A DNA stretch of 64,000 nucleotides from positions 186,001 through 250,000 of the forward strand of contig JADJDQ010000005.1 of assembly GCA_016702605.1 (NCBI GenBank), written 5' to 3'. A program made the position numbers and the translations under genes. Of this stretch, positions 8,349-19,018 are shown one piece after another (the stretch's first letter is position 1; each line of letters opens with the position of its first letter). Below the pieces are notes generated by a model. That model made no database searches and was not told the DNA's origin. It worked only from the letters and a program-made list of their open reading frames with translations. Origin of the DNA: Candidatus Intricatilinea gracilis. Its GTDB lineage: Bacteria > Pseudomonadota > Gammaproteobacteria > Burkholderiales > Burkholderiaceae_C.

Positions 8349-9146
8349 GTGAGTTCAACTCCACCTCCGGACGAACTGTCCGGCACCGAACAGCCCTTTG
8401 TCAGCCATCTGATCGAGCTGCGCGACCGTCTGCTCTGGGCCGTCTACGGCGTCGGCGCCATCTTCGCGCTGCTGTGCATCTACCCCGGCCCGTCGAACCT
8501 GTACGACCTGCTCGCCCAGCCGCTGGTGGCTGCCTTGCCGCAGGGTTCGAAGATGATTGCCGTGGGTGTCGTGTCGCCCTTTCTCATCCCGATCAAGGTG
8601 ACGGCGCTGGCCGGCTTCGGCGTCGCCCTGCCCTGGGTGCTCTACCAGGTGTGGGCCTTCGTGGCACCGGGTCTGTACAAACACGAGAAGCGGCTGGTGA
8701 TGCCGCTGGTGGTGACCAGCACGCTGCTGTTCTACACCGGCGTGGCATTCTGTTATTTCTTCGTCTTCGGCCAGGCCTTTCCGGCCATCCAGGCCATGGC
8801 GCCGCAGTCGGTATCGGTGAGCCCGGACATCGAGGCCTACCTCGACTTCGTCATCACCATGTTCCTGGCGTTCGGACTGGCCTTCGAGGTGCCGATCGCG
8901 GTGATCATCCTGGCCCGCATGGGTGTGGTGACGATCGACCAGCTGCGCAGCTTCAGGCGTTACTTCTGGGTCGCCGCCGCTGCGGCGGCCGGGCTGGTGA
9001 CGCCACCCGACGCCGTGTCGATGATCGCGTTGCTCATCCCCATGGGCCTGCTGTACGAACTGGGCATCGTCGCCGCACAGTTCTTCATTCGCTACAGCAA
9101 GAAGCCCGAAGGTGACAGCGAAGAAAAGCCGGTCGGTCGCACCTGA
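8349..9146 (+). CDS. tatC: Sec-independent protein translocase subunit TatC
   Basis: Polytopic core of the twin-arginine translocase, which recognises the RR signal. 265 residues if it starts at GTG 8349. An in-frame GTG at 8301 would add 16 residues; the shorter form fits the family's cytoplasmic N-terminus (FVSHLIELRDRLLWA) better, and neither has a clear ribosome site. Six membrane helices are visible. The conserved motifs SHLIELR, ALPWVLYQVWAFVAPGLY and FGLAFEVPI are intact. A hairpin at 9203-9218 separates it from the convergent protease gene. Confidence 0.94.
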   Translation: MSSTPPPDELSGTEQPFVSHLIELRDRLLWAVYGVGAIFALLCIYPGPSNLYDLLAQPLVAALPQGSKMIAVGVVSPFLIPIKVTALAGFGVALPWVLYQVWAFVAPGLYKHEKRLVMPLVVTSTLLFYTGVAFCYFFVFGQAFPAIQAMAPQSVSVSPDIEAYLDFVITMFLAFGLAFEVPIAVIILARMGVVTIDQLRSFRRYFWVAAAAAAGLVTPPDAVSMIALLIPMGLLYELGIVAAQFFIRYSKKPEGDSEEKPVGRT

Positions 9147-9202
9147 CCGATCCGCCAGCTGACTCCAGCGGCAACTGGCAAACACCGCGCTTCATGAACG
9201 CT

Positions 9203-9218
9203 GGCGCCTTGCGGCGCC
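9203..9218. terminator. Hairpin between convergent tatC and HtrA protease genes
   Basis: A perfect 6-bp stem GGCGCC/GGCGCC with a 4-base loop lies directly after the protease stop codon (TAA at 9222-9224, minus strand) and 57 bases after the tatC stop. It could end both transcripts, though neither side has a strong T-run. Confidence 0.4.
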
Positions 9219-9221
9219 GTG

Positions 9222-10379
<1,158 letters not shown>

Positions 10380-10405
10380 GTGTGGGGGAGCAAAAAGGAA
10401 TCGCC

Positions 10406-11155
10406 GTGATCAGCCGAGACGAACTCGCCAGCTACCTCGCACAGCTGCTCGAGGTGGACCGTTTTGCCGATTATGGGCCGAACGGTCTGCAGGTCGAGGG
10501 CAGGCCACAGGTCGGCCTGATCGTGACCGGTGTGACGGCGAGCCAGGCGCTCATCGATGCAGCGGTGGCTCGCGGTGCGGACGGCATCGTCGTGCACCAT
10601 GGCCTGTTCTGGCGCGGGCAGGACGGACGGGTCACGGGCTGGATGAAGAAGCGGCTCAAGACCCTGCTGGGCGCCGACGTCAATCTATACGCCTATCACC
10701 TGCCACTGGATGCGCATCCCACTCTGGGCAACAACGCCCAGCTCGGTCAGCTGCTGGGCCTGGCCGACGACGGCCGATTTGGCGACAAGTCACTCGGCTG
10801 GACCGGCAGCGTCGGCGCCCCCATGTCGCTGGCAGACTTCGCCGCTCAGGTAGGCCGCTGCATGACCCGCGCGCCTCTGGTCGTGCCGGGCGACGGACGC
10901 CTGATCAGGCGGGTGGCATGGTGCACCGGCGGCGCCCAGGGTTACTTCGAAGCAGCCATCGCGGCCGGTGTCGACGTCTATCTGAGCGGCGAGATCTCGG
11001 AACCTCAGGCGCATTACGCCCGCGAGAGTGGTGTCGCCTACCTGGCGCTGGGACACCACGCCAGTGAACGTTACGGCGCCGCAGCGCTCGGTGCCCACCT
11101 GGCCGAACAGTTCGGCCTGACCCACGAACACATCGACATCGACAACCCGGCCTGA
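10406..11155 (+). CDS. NIF3-family metal-binding protein (YbgI type)
   Basis: Nif3-like dinuclear-metal protein, often annotated as GTP cyclohydrolase I type 2; its real substrate is not settled. 249 residues from GTG 10406, which has a good AAGGAA site six bases upstream; the longer GTG at 10382 has none. Typical motifs: YGPNGLQVEG, the metal ligands in IVVHHGLFW, YAYHLPLDAHPTLGNN, YLSGEISEPQAHYARESG and LGHHASERYG. In related Burkholderiales it sits between the HtrA gene and the cytochrome bc1 genes; here a dioxygenase gene follows instead. Confidence 0.9.
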   Translation: MISRDELASYLAQLLEVDRFADYGPNGLQVEGRPQVGLIVTGVTASQALIDAAVARGADGIVVHHGLFWRGQDGRVTGWMKKRLKTLLGADVNLYAYHLPLDAHPTLGNNAQLGQLLGLADDGRFGDKSLGWTGSVGAPMSLADFAAQVGRCMTRAPLVVPGDGRLIRRVAWCTGGAQGYFEAAIAAGVDVYLSGEISEPQAHYARESGVAYLALGHHASERYGAAALGAHLAEQFGLTHEHIDIDNPA

Positions 11156-11157
11156 GT

Positions 11158-11182
11158 GCCACCGCCCCGGTGGGGCGGTGGC
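11158..11182. terminator. Strong hairpin after the NIF3 gene
   Basis: A perfect 11-bp stem (GCCACCGCCCC paired with its complement) with a 3-base loop begins two bases after the NIF3 stop, facing the convergent dioxygenase gene. No U-tract follows. Best read as a bidirectional 3' end hairpin. Confidence 0.55.
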
Positions 11183-11308
11183 GCTCAGGCCGCAGTGTCT
11201 TTCGATCTTGGCGCTCCAGTGGGGCGACGCGGCTCACACCGACACCTCGTCCATGTGCGGCGCACCACTCGAGGCAACGCGGCAAATGCCGCCGCGTCGG
11301 ACGCCGGC

Positions 11309-12157
11309 CTACTGCAGTGCCGCCGCCAGCTTCGCTGCCTGCGGCCCGAAGGCGTAGCCATCCATCGCCAGCATGCCGCCGTCGACACTGGTGTGGATGC
11401 GCGATCCCGGCGTGGCCTCACCGCCCGCACCGGCGGCGATGTAGATCGGCAGCCAGTGTTCGTCGGTCGGATGCTGGCGCACGGCCGACGGTTCTGCGCT
11501 GCGGTAGTTGCGCAGGCCGGCCCAGTCGGCGGTGGAGATACGTTCGTCGACCCAGGCCTGGAAGGCCGCCACGTCGGGCACGACCTGGGCATCGGGCACC
11601 CGCGGCTCGCCGAAGTAGCGCCGCAGGTTGTGGGTGGTCGAACCGCTGCCGATGATGAGCACGCCGTCGTTGGCCAGATCAGCCAGCGCCGTGCCGACAG
11701 CCCACTGCTGCTCAGGCGACCAGTTGGGCACCAGGGTGAGCGGCATGACGGGGATGTCGGCGCCCGGCCAGGCACGGCGCAGCAGCGTCCAGATGCCGTG
11801 GTCGATGCCGGCGCTGTCAGCCACCTGGGTGGCGATGCCGGCAGCGGTCAGGCGGCGTGCCACGTCGGCAGCCAGCGCGGGGGCGCCCGGCGGGTCGTAG
11901 CGCAGGTGGTAGAGCTCGTCGGGGAAACCGCCGAAGTCATAGACCGCCTCATGTCGCGTGGCGGCCAGCGCCAGTGGCGCACGGGTGCTGCTGTGCGGCG
12001 AGACGATCAACACGGCGCGCGGCCGGCCGAAGGTGGCCTCGAGGACCGGGCCTAGGCGGTCGAGAAACAGCGCCGCCGGTGAGCGCTCGATGGCGATCAT
12101 GGGTGAGCCGTGCGAGAGGTAGAGCGGGGGGAAGCTGCGTGTGTCCATGGCACTCAT
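11309..12157 (-). CDS. Class III extradiol ring-cleavage dioxygenase (YgiD/DODA type)
   Basis: LigB-superfamily non-haem enzyme related to 4,5-DOPA extradiol dioxygenase. About 282 residues from the ATG at 12157 (an ATG three codons later is equally possible). Metal-binding histidines fall in YLSHGSPM, IVSPHSS, GIDHGIWT and GSTTHNLRRYF, the YgiD pattern. Also seen: FGGFPDELYHLRYDPPGAP. In plants and bacteria this family opens catechol rings; E. coli YgiD acts on L-DOPA in vitro, but the native bacterial substrate is unclear. It stands alone, downstream of exonuclease I on the same strand. Confidence 0.88.
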   Translation of the reverse strand: MSAMDTRSFPPLYLSHGSPMIAIERSPAALFLDRLGPVLEATFGRPRAVLIVSPHSSTRAPLALAATRHEAVYDFGGFPDELYHLRYDPPGAPALAADVARRLTAAGIATQVADSAGIDHGIWTLLRRAWPGADIPVMPLTLVPNWSPEQQWAVGTALADLANDGVLIIGSGSTTHNLRRYFGEPRVPDAQVVPDVAAFQAWVDERISTADWAGLRNYRSAEPSAVRQHPTDEHWLPIYIAAGAGGEATPGSRIHTSVDGGMLAMDGYAFGPQAAKLAAALQ

Positions 12158-12360
12158 TGCATCACGCGACCAAGGCCCCCGAATTCGCCCGCTTTGCACG
12201 CAGCATTGCATGGACGATCACGGCCGGGACTGCTGCAAAGGTCAGCGCGGCCGTCACCCGGCCTTGGACCTCGGTGGGCAGCCCACTTCGAGCGACTACA
12301 GCGATTCGGCCCGCAGCGGATCGACCCACCAGGTCGACGAGCCATACGCCACCGCTCGGT

Positions 12361-13824
12361 TCAACCGTAGTCGGGCGCGATTTGTTCGGCGTAGTCGTAC
12401 AGCGCCGACAGGATGTCACTGGCGCGTTCGTCGTCGGCGTTGACTTCCTGCAAGGCGTCGATCCGTTCGAAGAATGCCGGCAGGCTGAGCGCCCCGCCCC
12501 GGCCCTGATGCAGACGTGCGGCACAGTGCCGGCGCCAGCGCTCACGTTCGGCGTCACTCAGGCTCAACTCGAAGTTGCGGGCACGGTAACGAAACAGCAG
12601 CTCACTCAGGCGATCGTCGTCGAAGGCCGGGGCGCGCTCAGTGCACTGCGCCGCCAGGCGATCGCCGCTCAGGCCACGCAGGCGGTCGAGCAGGCGTCGG
12701 TCGTTGGCACCGACAAGGCCACCGTACAGGTCTTCGTCGACGTCGGGTGCGTCGTCGGGTGTGGGCCGCGTGTAGACATCCGGCCACAGGCCGGCGAGTT
12801 TGGCGCCTTCGCGCGCGGCGACTTCGGCGTGCCGCAGCGCCAGATCGACGTCGATGCCCCAGCGTGCCGCCTGCGCCGCACCCAGCGTCTTGAGGCTGGA
12901 GATCACCACCGGCGAGCGGTTGATGTGGATGGTCTTGATCGGCAGCCGGGTCTGGCCTTCGGCCAGCTCGTCCTTGCTCACGAACAGGCGCGCGCGGACG
13001 GCAGCGGCGTCGAGCTTCAGCAGCTCGGCCGGGTCGTGCGCCAGATCCCAGACGACGATCTCGTTGCGGTTGGTCGGGTGCGGCGCCAACGGCCAGACGA
13101 TGGCCAGGCAGCCACGTTCGGCCGGGTAGCGCCCCGAGATGTGGATGAATGGGCGGCCGACGCCGATCTCGGCCAGCACCGCGTTCTTCTGGCGCAGCTT
13201 GAGGCAGAAGTCGAACAGCCGCGGCTGGGCGGTGCGGATCACCCTGGCCAGCGCGATGGTGGCACGCACATCACTCAACGCGTCGTGGGCGGCCTCGTGG
13301 ATCAAGCCGTTGGCGCGCGCCAGGTCTTCGAGCTTGAAGCTGGGCTTGCCGTCGGCGTGTGTCGGCCACTCGATGCCATCGGGTCGCAGCGACCAGGCGG
13401 CGCGCACCGTGTCGAGCAGGTCCCAGCGGCCGCAGCCGTTCTGCCACTCGCGCGCATACGGATCGACGAGGTTGCGCCAGAACATGTGGCGGGTCACCTC
13501 GTCGTCGAAGCGCAGGCTGTTGTAGCCCACGCCGATGGTGCCGGGGCGTGCCAGTTCGGCTTCGATGTGGCGCGCGAACTCGACCTCGGCCACACCACGC
13601 TCGAGGCAGGTCTGCGGCAGGATGCCGGTGAGCAGGCAGGCTTCCGGTTCGGGCAGGTAGTCGGGCGAAGGCCGGCAGTACCACATCACCGGCGGCTCGA
13701 CCTCGTCGAGTGCGGCGTTGGTGCGTACGCCAGCAAACTGCGCCGGCCGGTCACGCCGCGCCTGTTTGCCGAAGGTCTCGTAGTCGTGCCAGAAGAAGGT
13801 CTGCGGGGCGCCGGTCTTGTCCAT
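12361..13824 (-). CDS. sbcB: Exodeoxyribonuclease I
   Basis: 3'-5' single-strand DNA exonuclease acting in recombination and mismatch repair. 487 residues, close to the 475 of E. coli. The DEDDh exonuclease motifs are visible: FFWHDYETFGKQ (Asp and Glu), GVGYNSLRFDDEV (Asp) and HDALSDVRATIALAR (His and Asp). The SH3-like and helical C-terminal domains follow. The start ATG at 13824 is clear. It belongs to a minus-strand series after the exopolysaccharide genes, with no functional link apparent. Confidence 0.95.
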   Translation of the reverse strand: MDKTGAPQTFFWHDYETFGKQARRDRPAQFAGVRTNAALDEVEPPVMWYCRPSPDYLPEPEACLLTGILPQTCLERGVAEVEFARHIEAELARPGTIGVGYNSLRFDDEVTRHMFWRNLVDPYAREWQNGCGRWDLLDTVRAAWSLRPDGIEWPTHADGKPSFKLEDLARANGLIHEAAHDALSDVRATIALARVIRTAQPRLFDFCLKLRQKNAVLAEIGVGRPFIHISGRYPAERGCLAIVWPLAPHPTNRNEIVVWDLAHDPAELLKLDAAAVRARLFVSKDELAEGQTRLPIKTIHINRSPVVISSLKTLGAAQAARWGIDVDLALRHAEVAAREGAKLAGLWPDVYTRPTPDDAPDVDEDLYGGLVGANDRRLLDRLRGLSGDRLAAQCTERAPAFDDDRLSELLFRYRARNFELSLSDAERERWRRHCAARLHQGRGGALSLPAFFERIDALQEVNADDERASDILSALYDYAEQIAPDYG

Positions 13825-13899
13825 GGCGCCACGTTAACCGATGGCGGCCAGACCGTGCCGCGGCCTCACCAATGAAACGGCACCCGCCTGGCGCGCCGA

Positions 13900-15168
13900 T
13901 CAGCGCAGGTAGACCTGCCCGAAGCAGCTCGCCGTGGTGACGGCGTAGCCGAAGGTAATGGTGCTGGTGGTGTCGGTACTGCGATCTTCGCGTCCGATGT
14001 TGCAGCCCAGTTCGACGTTGCGCACCGGCAGGTAGCGCAGTCCCAGGCTGAAAGACGCCGTTCGGTCGGTGGCAGTGGTGACATTGCTACCGATCACGCC
14101 GGCGTCCAGGCGGTTGTCAAGGGTGCGGTGCGTGTAGCTCAGGCTGCTGGCCATGCGCCAGGCGGCGCTGGCTTCCCAGTTGATGCGCAGCCCGGTAGTG
14201 TTTTGCACCCTGGTATCGCTGCTGGTCAGAGACAAGATCTGATTGTCGAAACCAGTTGAACCCAGGGCGTAGTCGCGACCGAGGTTGAGATCGAATGTCA
14301 ATTTGCCGGTCGGGCGCCAGTTCCAGCCCAGGGCACCGGTCCAGCCGCGAGTGTCGGCCTGACCCGCCAGACTGTGGCTCTGGCGCGTGCGGCTGACGCG
14401 TGCATTGAGCGTGCTGGCACCGCTGGCCTCGATCACGCTGGACAGATCGACGTCGTCGCGCTTGGTCTTGTCGTCCGATGCCGCACTGGCATTCGGATAT
14501 CGGCCGCTGCTGTGACGCAGGCCCAGTCGCACGGTCAGGCCGCTGCCGGGGCGCAGCCGCAGGCCGCCATTGACCGACACCTGATTGACGTTACGGTTCG
14601 CAAAGCTCGTCGCGCTGTAGCGGTCCTGGCTGGCCGATACACCGGCGTCGAAGCTCAAGTCGGTGACCACACCGAGCTGGGCCTGCAGACCCAGGTTGCG
14701 ACTGCGCTGGATATTGCGGTCGGTGACTTGCTGCGTGCTATCGCGGTCGTAGCGGTACAGGCTTTGGCGTGCGCCAGCCGACAGCACACCCGACAGGCGT
14801 TCGAGGGTCGACCACTCGAGCCGGCTCGACAAGGCATAGTCGTTGTTGTTCAGCTCCTTGTGCCGCGAGAAGCGATTGACGTTGCCGTCCAGCGAGACGG
14901 CCAGGCGCTGGCGACCAAAACTCTGGTCCAGTCCCAGGCGCAGACCGGTGGCGGTGTAGGTGTCAGCTTCGGTGACCGTGCCCTTGGCGGCGCGAAACAG
15001 GTTGGTGTCGCGATTGACCGTGACCGATGCACCCGCGTAATACGGGCTTTGCTGCGCCTGAACCTGACAGGTGAACAAGCCAGCCAGCGCAGCGGCAAAC
15101 AAAGGCATCAGGCCTGCCGCCGATTGCCGATTGCAGCAAGAGCGGCCTGGTTGGTTTACTGAATTCAT
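13900..15168 (-). CDS. Outer-membrane beta-barrel protein, EpsL-like, of exopolysaccharide locus
   Basis: 422 residues from the ATG at 15168, which has GAGG nine bases upstream. A Sec signal peptide ends near the Ala-rich segment FTCQVQA. The mature protein is made of alternating amphipathic strands rich in Tyr, Arg, Asp and Asn (LRLRPGSGLTVRLGLRHSS, LSYTHRTLDNRL) and ends in a hydrophobic/aromatic strand GQVYLR, as expected for a barrel of about 16 strands. It resembles the EpsL family encoded with bacterial exopolysaccharide operons, and the preceding sugar-transferase gene supports this. The role, polymer export or surface anchoring, is inferred. Confidence 0.72.
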   Translation of the reverse strand: MNSVNQPGRSCCNRQSAAGLMPLFAAALAGLFTCQVQAQQSPYYAGASVTVNRDTNLFRAAKGTVTEADTYTATGLRLGLDQSFGRQRLAVSLDGNVNRFSRHKELNNNDYALSSRLEWSTLERLSGVLSAGARQSLYRYDRDSTQQVTDRNIQRSRNLGLQAQLGVVTDLSFDAGVSASQDRYSATSFANRNVNQVSVNGGLRLRPGSGLTVRLGLRHSSGRYPNASAASDDKTKRDDVDLSSVIEASGASTLNARVSRTRQSHSLAGQADTRGWTGALGWNWRPTGKLTFDLNLGRDYALGSTGFDNQILSLTSSDTRVQNTTGLRINWEASAAWRMASSLSYTHRTLDNRLDAGVIGSNVTTATDRTASFSLGLRYLPVRNVELGCNIGREDRSTDTTSTITFGYAVTTASCFGQVYLR

Positions 15169-15261
15169 GGATGTCGCCTCGGATGATGGGTGGGGCCGAT
15201 CTGACGGCACGGATTCGAGAACCGCAAAGCGGAGAGAACGGTCGATGTCACGAGTCAGCCA

Positions 15262-16734
15262 TCAATAGGCATCCCGGTCGAAGAGCACGAGATGCACGGT
15301 GCGGGCAATGATGTGCAAATCCATGCGCAACGACCAGTTGCGCAGGTAGTCGATGTCGTGGTCCACACGTTGCTGCATCTTCTCGACCACCTCGGTCTCG
15401 CCGCGGCAGCCGTTCACCTGGGCCCAGCCAGTGATGCCCGGGCGCACCTTGTGGCGCACCATGTAGCGCTGGATGTGTGGTCGGTAGAACTCGTTGTGTG
15501 CCACGGCATGCGGGCGTGGCCCGACCACACTCATGCGCCCTTGCAGCACATTGACGAACTGCGGCAACTCGTCCAGCGAGGTGCGGCGCATGAAGGCGCC
15601 GAACCGTGTGATGCGGGCGTCGCCGCGGGTGGCCTGCGCCACGTGGGCACCGTTGTCCTGTGTGGTCATCGAGCGGAACTTGTAGACCGTGATCTCGCGC
15701 CCATCCAGGCCGTTGCGGCGCTGCCTGAAGATCACCGGGCCGGGTGAACTGAGCTTCACACCCACCGCCAGCGCCAGCATCAGGGGTGAGACGAGCAGCA
15801 GGATCAGGCTGGCCAGCACGATGTCGCTGGCGCGTTTGACCAGGGCATTGATGCCCACGAAGGGGCTGTCGAGCAAGGCGAACACCGGCATGCCGGCCAT
15901 GCTGAGCATGCGGCCCTGCACCAGTTTCACACCCTTGAAATCGGGCACGAAGTAGATGGACGCAGTGGTGTCCTGCAAGGCCATCAGCAGGTTGCGCACC
16001 CGTTCGGCGGTGCCCAGTTGCAGGGTGATGTAGACCTCGCGCACGTGCAGGCGCTGCACACAGGCTGCAATGTCGTCGATGCCGCCGACGATGCGCGGCA
16101 GCACCTCGGGATGGGTGCGGATGTCGCGCCGATCCTCGATGTAACCGACGAAGGTCACGCCCTGTGTGCTGCGTTGCTGCAGCGCATGGCCGACCTGGGC
16201 GGCCAATTCACTGCCACCCACCACCAGTGCGGCTCGGCGCAGGTCCGGCTGCGCGGCATGGCTGCGCATCGCCGCGCGCCCGATCAGCACGGCCGCAAAC
16301 TGCATCGGCGGCACCAGCACCATCCACAGGCCAAGCACCTCGGGCTCGAAGAACTTGATGCTGTCGGTCGCATAACCACACAGCGCCAGGATGGACAACA
16401 CGGCCACCCAGGCCAGCAGGATGTCGACCGCCGAGCTAAAGAGTGGCTCCAGAAAGCGGCTGGTGCCCGGAAACACCAGCACCAGCACCAGGATGGACAG
16501 CAGCATCACCGGCCGGTCGAAGGGTTCGCCCAGGGCCAGTTGCACACCCAGCAGGCAAGCCACGGCGATCAGTGGTTCGAGCACAGCCGCCACGAAGACC
16601 GGCACCGACTGCGGCGCCGCACCGAACAGGCCGGCGCCACGCGCCGAAGCATCCAGCGGCCTGCCGGGCATCGACATCGACGCATCGGCGACGGCGGGCA
16701 ACGGGTCAGGTGGAGGGCTCAGCGTGGATCTCAT
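15262..16734 (-). CDS. Undecaprenyl-phosphate hexose phosphotransferase (WcaJ/EpsB-like)
   Basis: Initiating polyprenyl-phosphate sugar transferase of exopolysaccharide synthesis, inner membrane. 490 residues. N-terminal half: about four membrane helices and a CoA-binding-like/Rossmann domain (VVGGSELAAQVGHAL). C-terminal half: the bacterial sugar transferase domain, with its membrane hairpin (IVLASLILLLVSPLMLALAV), VYKFRSM, RRTSLDELPQFVNVL, GPRPHAV and GITGWAQVNGCRGET. These are hallmarks of the WcaJ family, which loads glucose-1-phosphate onto the lipid carrier. Only the barrel gene accompanies it; polymerase, flippase and other glycosyltransferases are absent from the window. It follows the c-di-GMP operon on the same strand after 173 bases. 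Confidence 0.9.
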   Translation of the reverse strand: MRSTLSPPPDPLPAVADASMSMPGRPLDASARGAGLFGAAPQSVPVFVAAVLEPLIAVACLLGVQLALGEPFDRPVMLLSILVLVLVFPGTSRFLEPLFSSAVDILLAWVAVLSILALCGYATDSIKFFEPEVLGLWMVLVPPMQFAAVLIGRAAMRSHAAQPDLRRAALVVGGSELAAQVGHALQQRSTQGVTFVGYIEDRRDIRTHPEVLPRIVGGIDDIAACVQRLHVREVYITLQLGTAERVRNLLMALQDTTASIYFVPDFKGVKLVQGRMLSMAGMPVFALLDSPFVGINALVKRASDIVLASLILLLVSPLMLALAVGVKLSSPGPVIFRQRRNGLDGREITVYKFRSMTTQDNGAHVAQATRGDARITRFGAFMRRTSLDELPQFVNVLQGRMSVVGPRPHAVAHNEFYRPHIQRYMVRHKVRPGITGWAQVNGCRGETEVVEKMQQRVDHDIDYLRNWSLRMDLHIIARTVHLVLFDRDAY

Positions 16735-16907
16735 CAGTGGGGGAAGGGTCAGTCGGGACCTCGGGCATGCCCGGCATCAGATGTGACGCGGCCGGATTCT
16801 CGCGGCAGGTCGGCTCGTGCTGACGGCCACACAAGGGTTGGCCTGCGTTGCGGTGAAACATCAGTGAAGCAATACACGCGCAGGCCGGGCGGGTCGGCGC
16901 GTTCGCC

Positions 16908-18971
16908 TCAGGCAATACAGGTGCGGTTCTTGCCCGTGCGTTTGGCCTCGTACAGCGCCTCGTCGGCACGCTGCAAGGCGGCTTCGAGTGCCTCGCCCGG
17001 CCGGTAGAGTGTGACGCCGGCCGAAAAGGTGACGAAGGTCTGGCGGTTCTCGTGCATGAACAGCTCGGCTGACAGCAGCCGCTGCAGCCGGGTGAGCGCC
17101 TGCTGGGCCTCGTCGGTGGTGGTGGCCGGCAGCAGCACGACGAACTCTTCGCCGCCGTAACGTGCCAGGGTGTCGTTCGGGCGCAGCAGCTCACCGACTC
17201 GGCGCGACAGGAACTGCAGTGCCGCGTCGCCGGCCTGGTGGCCCAGGCTGTCGTTGAGCTTCTTGAAGTTGTCGATGTCCAGCAGCGCCACCGCCAGGGC
17301 ATGCCCTGCCCGCTGCTGGCTGGCCTGTTCGGCTTCGAAGTGGCGCATCAGGCCGCGCCGGTTGGCGATCTGTGTGAGCGGGTCGGTCGACACCTCGTCC
17401 GACAGGCGGCGGATCTCGTCCTCGAGCGTATGCACCCGCGCCGACAGCTCGGTCGCCAGGCGGTGTTCGTCCTCCAGCCTGCGGGTGGTGGCGCTCACCA
17501 GGCCGTGCACGGCGCGGGTTTCGTCGACCATCTCGCGCACCACACCGGCCAGGCCCTGCAAGGTGTCGGCCTCGCCGATCACCTGAGCGTAACGACCCAG
17601 GTTGTCGCTATAGCGACCGGTGTGGGCACCCAGTTCACCGAGGTCCTGCAGCATCTTGCGGATGAGCTCGCGCAAGGCGTCGCGCGCCTGGCCACGCTCG
17701 ATACGCAGCACCTTCTGGCGCTCGCGGGTGACCCGCAACAGCTCGGACACCGACCGCACGCCACGCACCGTGAGGGCGGCACCCGCCTCGCCGCGCAACG
17801 CCTCGTGCATCACCACGGTCTGGCCGCGCACCCAGCTGTCGTCTTCGGAGAACTCTCCCAGGCTGTCGGTCAGCTCGCCGATCAACTTGCACAACTGGTC
17901 GACGAAATGATGGCGGTGCACCAGTACCCGGCTCACTTCGCCGCAGGCCTGCGTCAGCTCATGCACCCATTCACCGGCCTGAGCGCGTGCTTCTGGCGTG
18001 CCAGCAAGTTCACGCAAGCGCCGGCTCACCTCGCCGGCACGTGTGTCGTCGCTCGGCAAGGCTGTCTGAACACTCTCGTGCAGCAAGGCCACGGCCTGCG
18101 CCAGCAAGCCAGTCGTTGCAGTCGCCGCAGGATCCTCGGTCCGCAGACGCGCTGCTGGCGAGGCCGGCAAGGCGTCGTCGATCCGTGCGGCGGCAGCGAG
18201 TTCGACGACAGCGGGTGTCGGCACGGCCAGACCGCGCACCGCACCGGGGCTCGTCATGACCAGTGCCTCGACTCGCGGTGCAGGCGACGTGGCAGCAGTC
18301 ATGCCCGCTGGTTCGTCGTCCGTCCGGCCTGCAGCTGCGGGTGCTGGATCGGCAGCGGGCGCGGGTTCGGCGCAGGGAGCGGGCTCCGCGGCGGCTGTGG
18401 GTGCGGCGGGCGCACCGGCGTCGGGCGTGTCGCCGTCCCAGCCCGCCAGCAGCTGGGTCAGGCGTTGCTGCAGCCGGTCGATGTCACTGCGCGACGAGGT
18501 CAATACACGCTGCAGGCTGTCTTTCTTGCGCCCGGTCGTCCAGAGTTTGCTGCCACGTTCGAGGTGGCGGGTCAGGCGGTCGATCAGGTCGGCCCACTGC
18601 TGGGCGTCGCGCGCCGGGCTGGAAGGCTGCGCATGCAGCAAGCGCTCGAGGGCGTCCCACTGCTGCGCGGCCAGGGCATCGGCCAAAGCGACACGCGCCG
18701 GCCCGGCAGGCATGAGGCGCGCCGACAAGGTCGCCAGGGTCTGGCGGGCGGCGGTTGGCACGGGGTCGGGCCGGTCGTCACCACCTTCTTCACGCCAGGC
18801 GCGGGCAAAGTTGGCCGGGGTAGGCTCGAGCCTTTGCATGGCGATGCGGCGCAAGGCGGCCTTGGCCAGCAGAGCCGGCGTTCGATGGTTGTCCGACGCC
18901 GCGTCGGTGGCAAGGCCGCCCGCCACGGTGGACGTCGCGGCGGGGTGAGCAGGAGCAGTCGTCTTGACCAT
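16908..18971 (-). CDS. Diguanylate cyclase (GGDEF), soluble
   Basis: 687 residues from the ATG at 18971. The first two-thirds are alpha-helical and Ala/Pro-rich with no recognised sensor domain and no membrane helix; a coiled-coil (RRLEDEHRLATELSARVHTLEDEIRRL) leads into the cyclase. The GGDEF domain has the active GGEEF signature and an RxxD product-inhibition site (RPND) exactly five residues before it, so active c-di-GMP synthesis is expected. It starts 47 bases after the stop of the REC-GGDEF-EAL gene, so it is probably the third gene of that operon. Lies just upstream of exopolysaccharide genes. Confidence 0.88.
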   Translation of the reverse strand: MVKTTAPAHPAATSTVAGGLATDAASDNHRTPALLAKAALRRIAMQRLEPTPANFARAWREEGGDDRPDPVPTAARQTLATLSARLMPAGPARVALADALAAQQWDALERLLHAQPSSPARDAQQWADLIDRLTRHLERGSKLWTTGRKKDSLQRVLTSSRSDIDRLQQRLTQLLAGWDGDTPDAGAPAAPTAAAEPAPCAEPAPAADPAPAAAGRTDDEPAGMTAATSPAPRVEALVMTSPGAVRGLAVPTPAVVELAAAARIDDALPASPAARLRTEDPAATATTGLLAQAVALLHESVQTALPSDDTRAGEVSRRLRELAGTPEARAQAGEWVHELTQACGEVSRVLVHRHHFVDQLCKLIGELTDSLGEFSEDDSWVRGQTVVMHEALRGEAGAALTVRGVRSVSELLRVTRERQKVLRIERGQARDALRELIRKMLQDLGELGAHTGRYSDNLGRYAQVIGEADTLQGLAGVVREMVDETRAVHGLVSATTRRLEDEHRLATELSARVHTLEDEIRRLSDEVSTDPLTQIANRRGLMRHFEAEQASQQRAGHALAVALLDIDNFKKLNDSLGHQAGDAALQFLSRRVGELLRPNDTLARYGGEEFVVLLPATTTDEAQQALTRLQRLLSAELFMHENRQTFVTFSAGVTLYRPGEALEAALQRADEALYEAKRTGKNRTCIA

Positions 18972-19018
18972 GGCATTGCGGCACAAGTCCGCCTCGGTCG
19001 ATTGCGGGCAGTTCGGCT

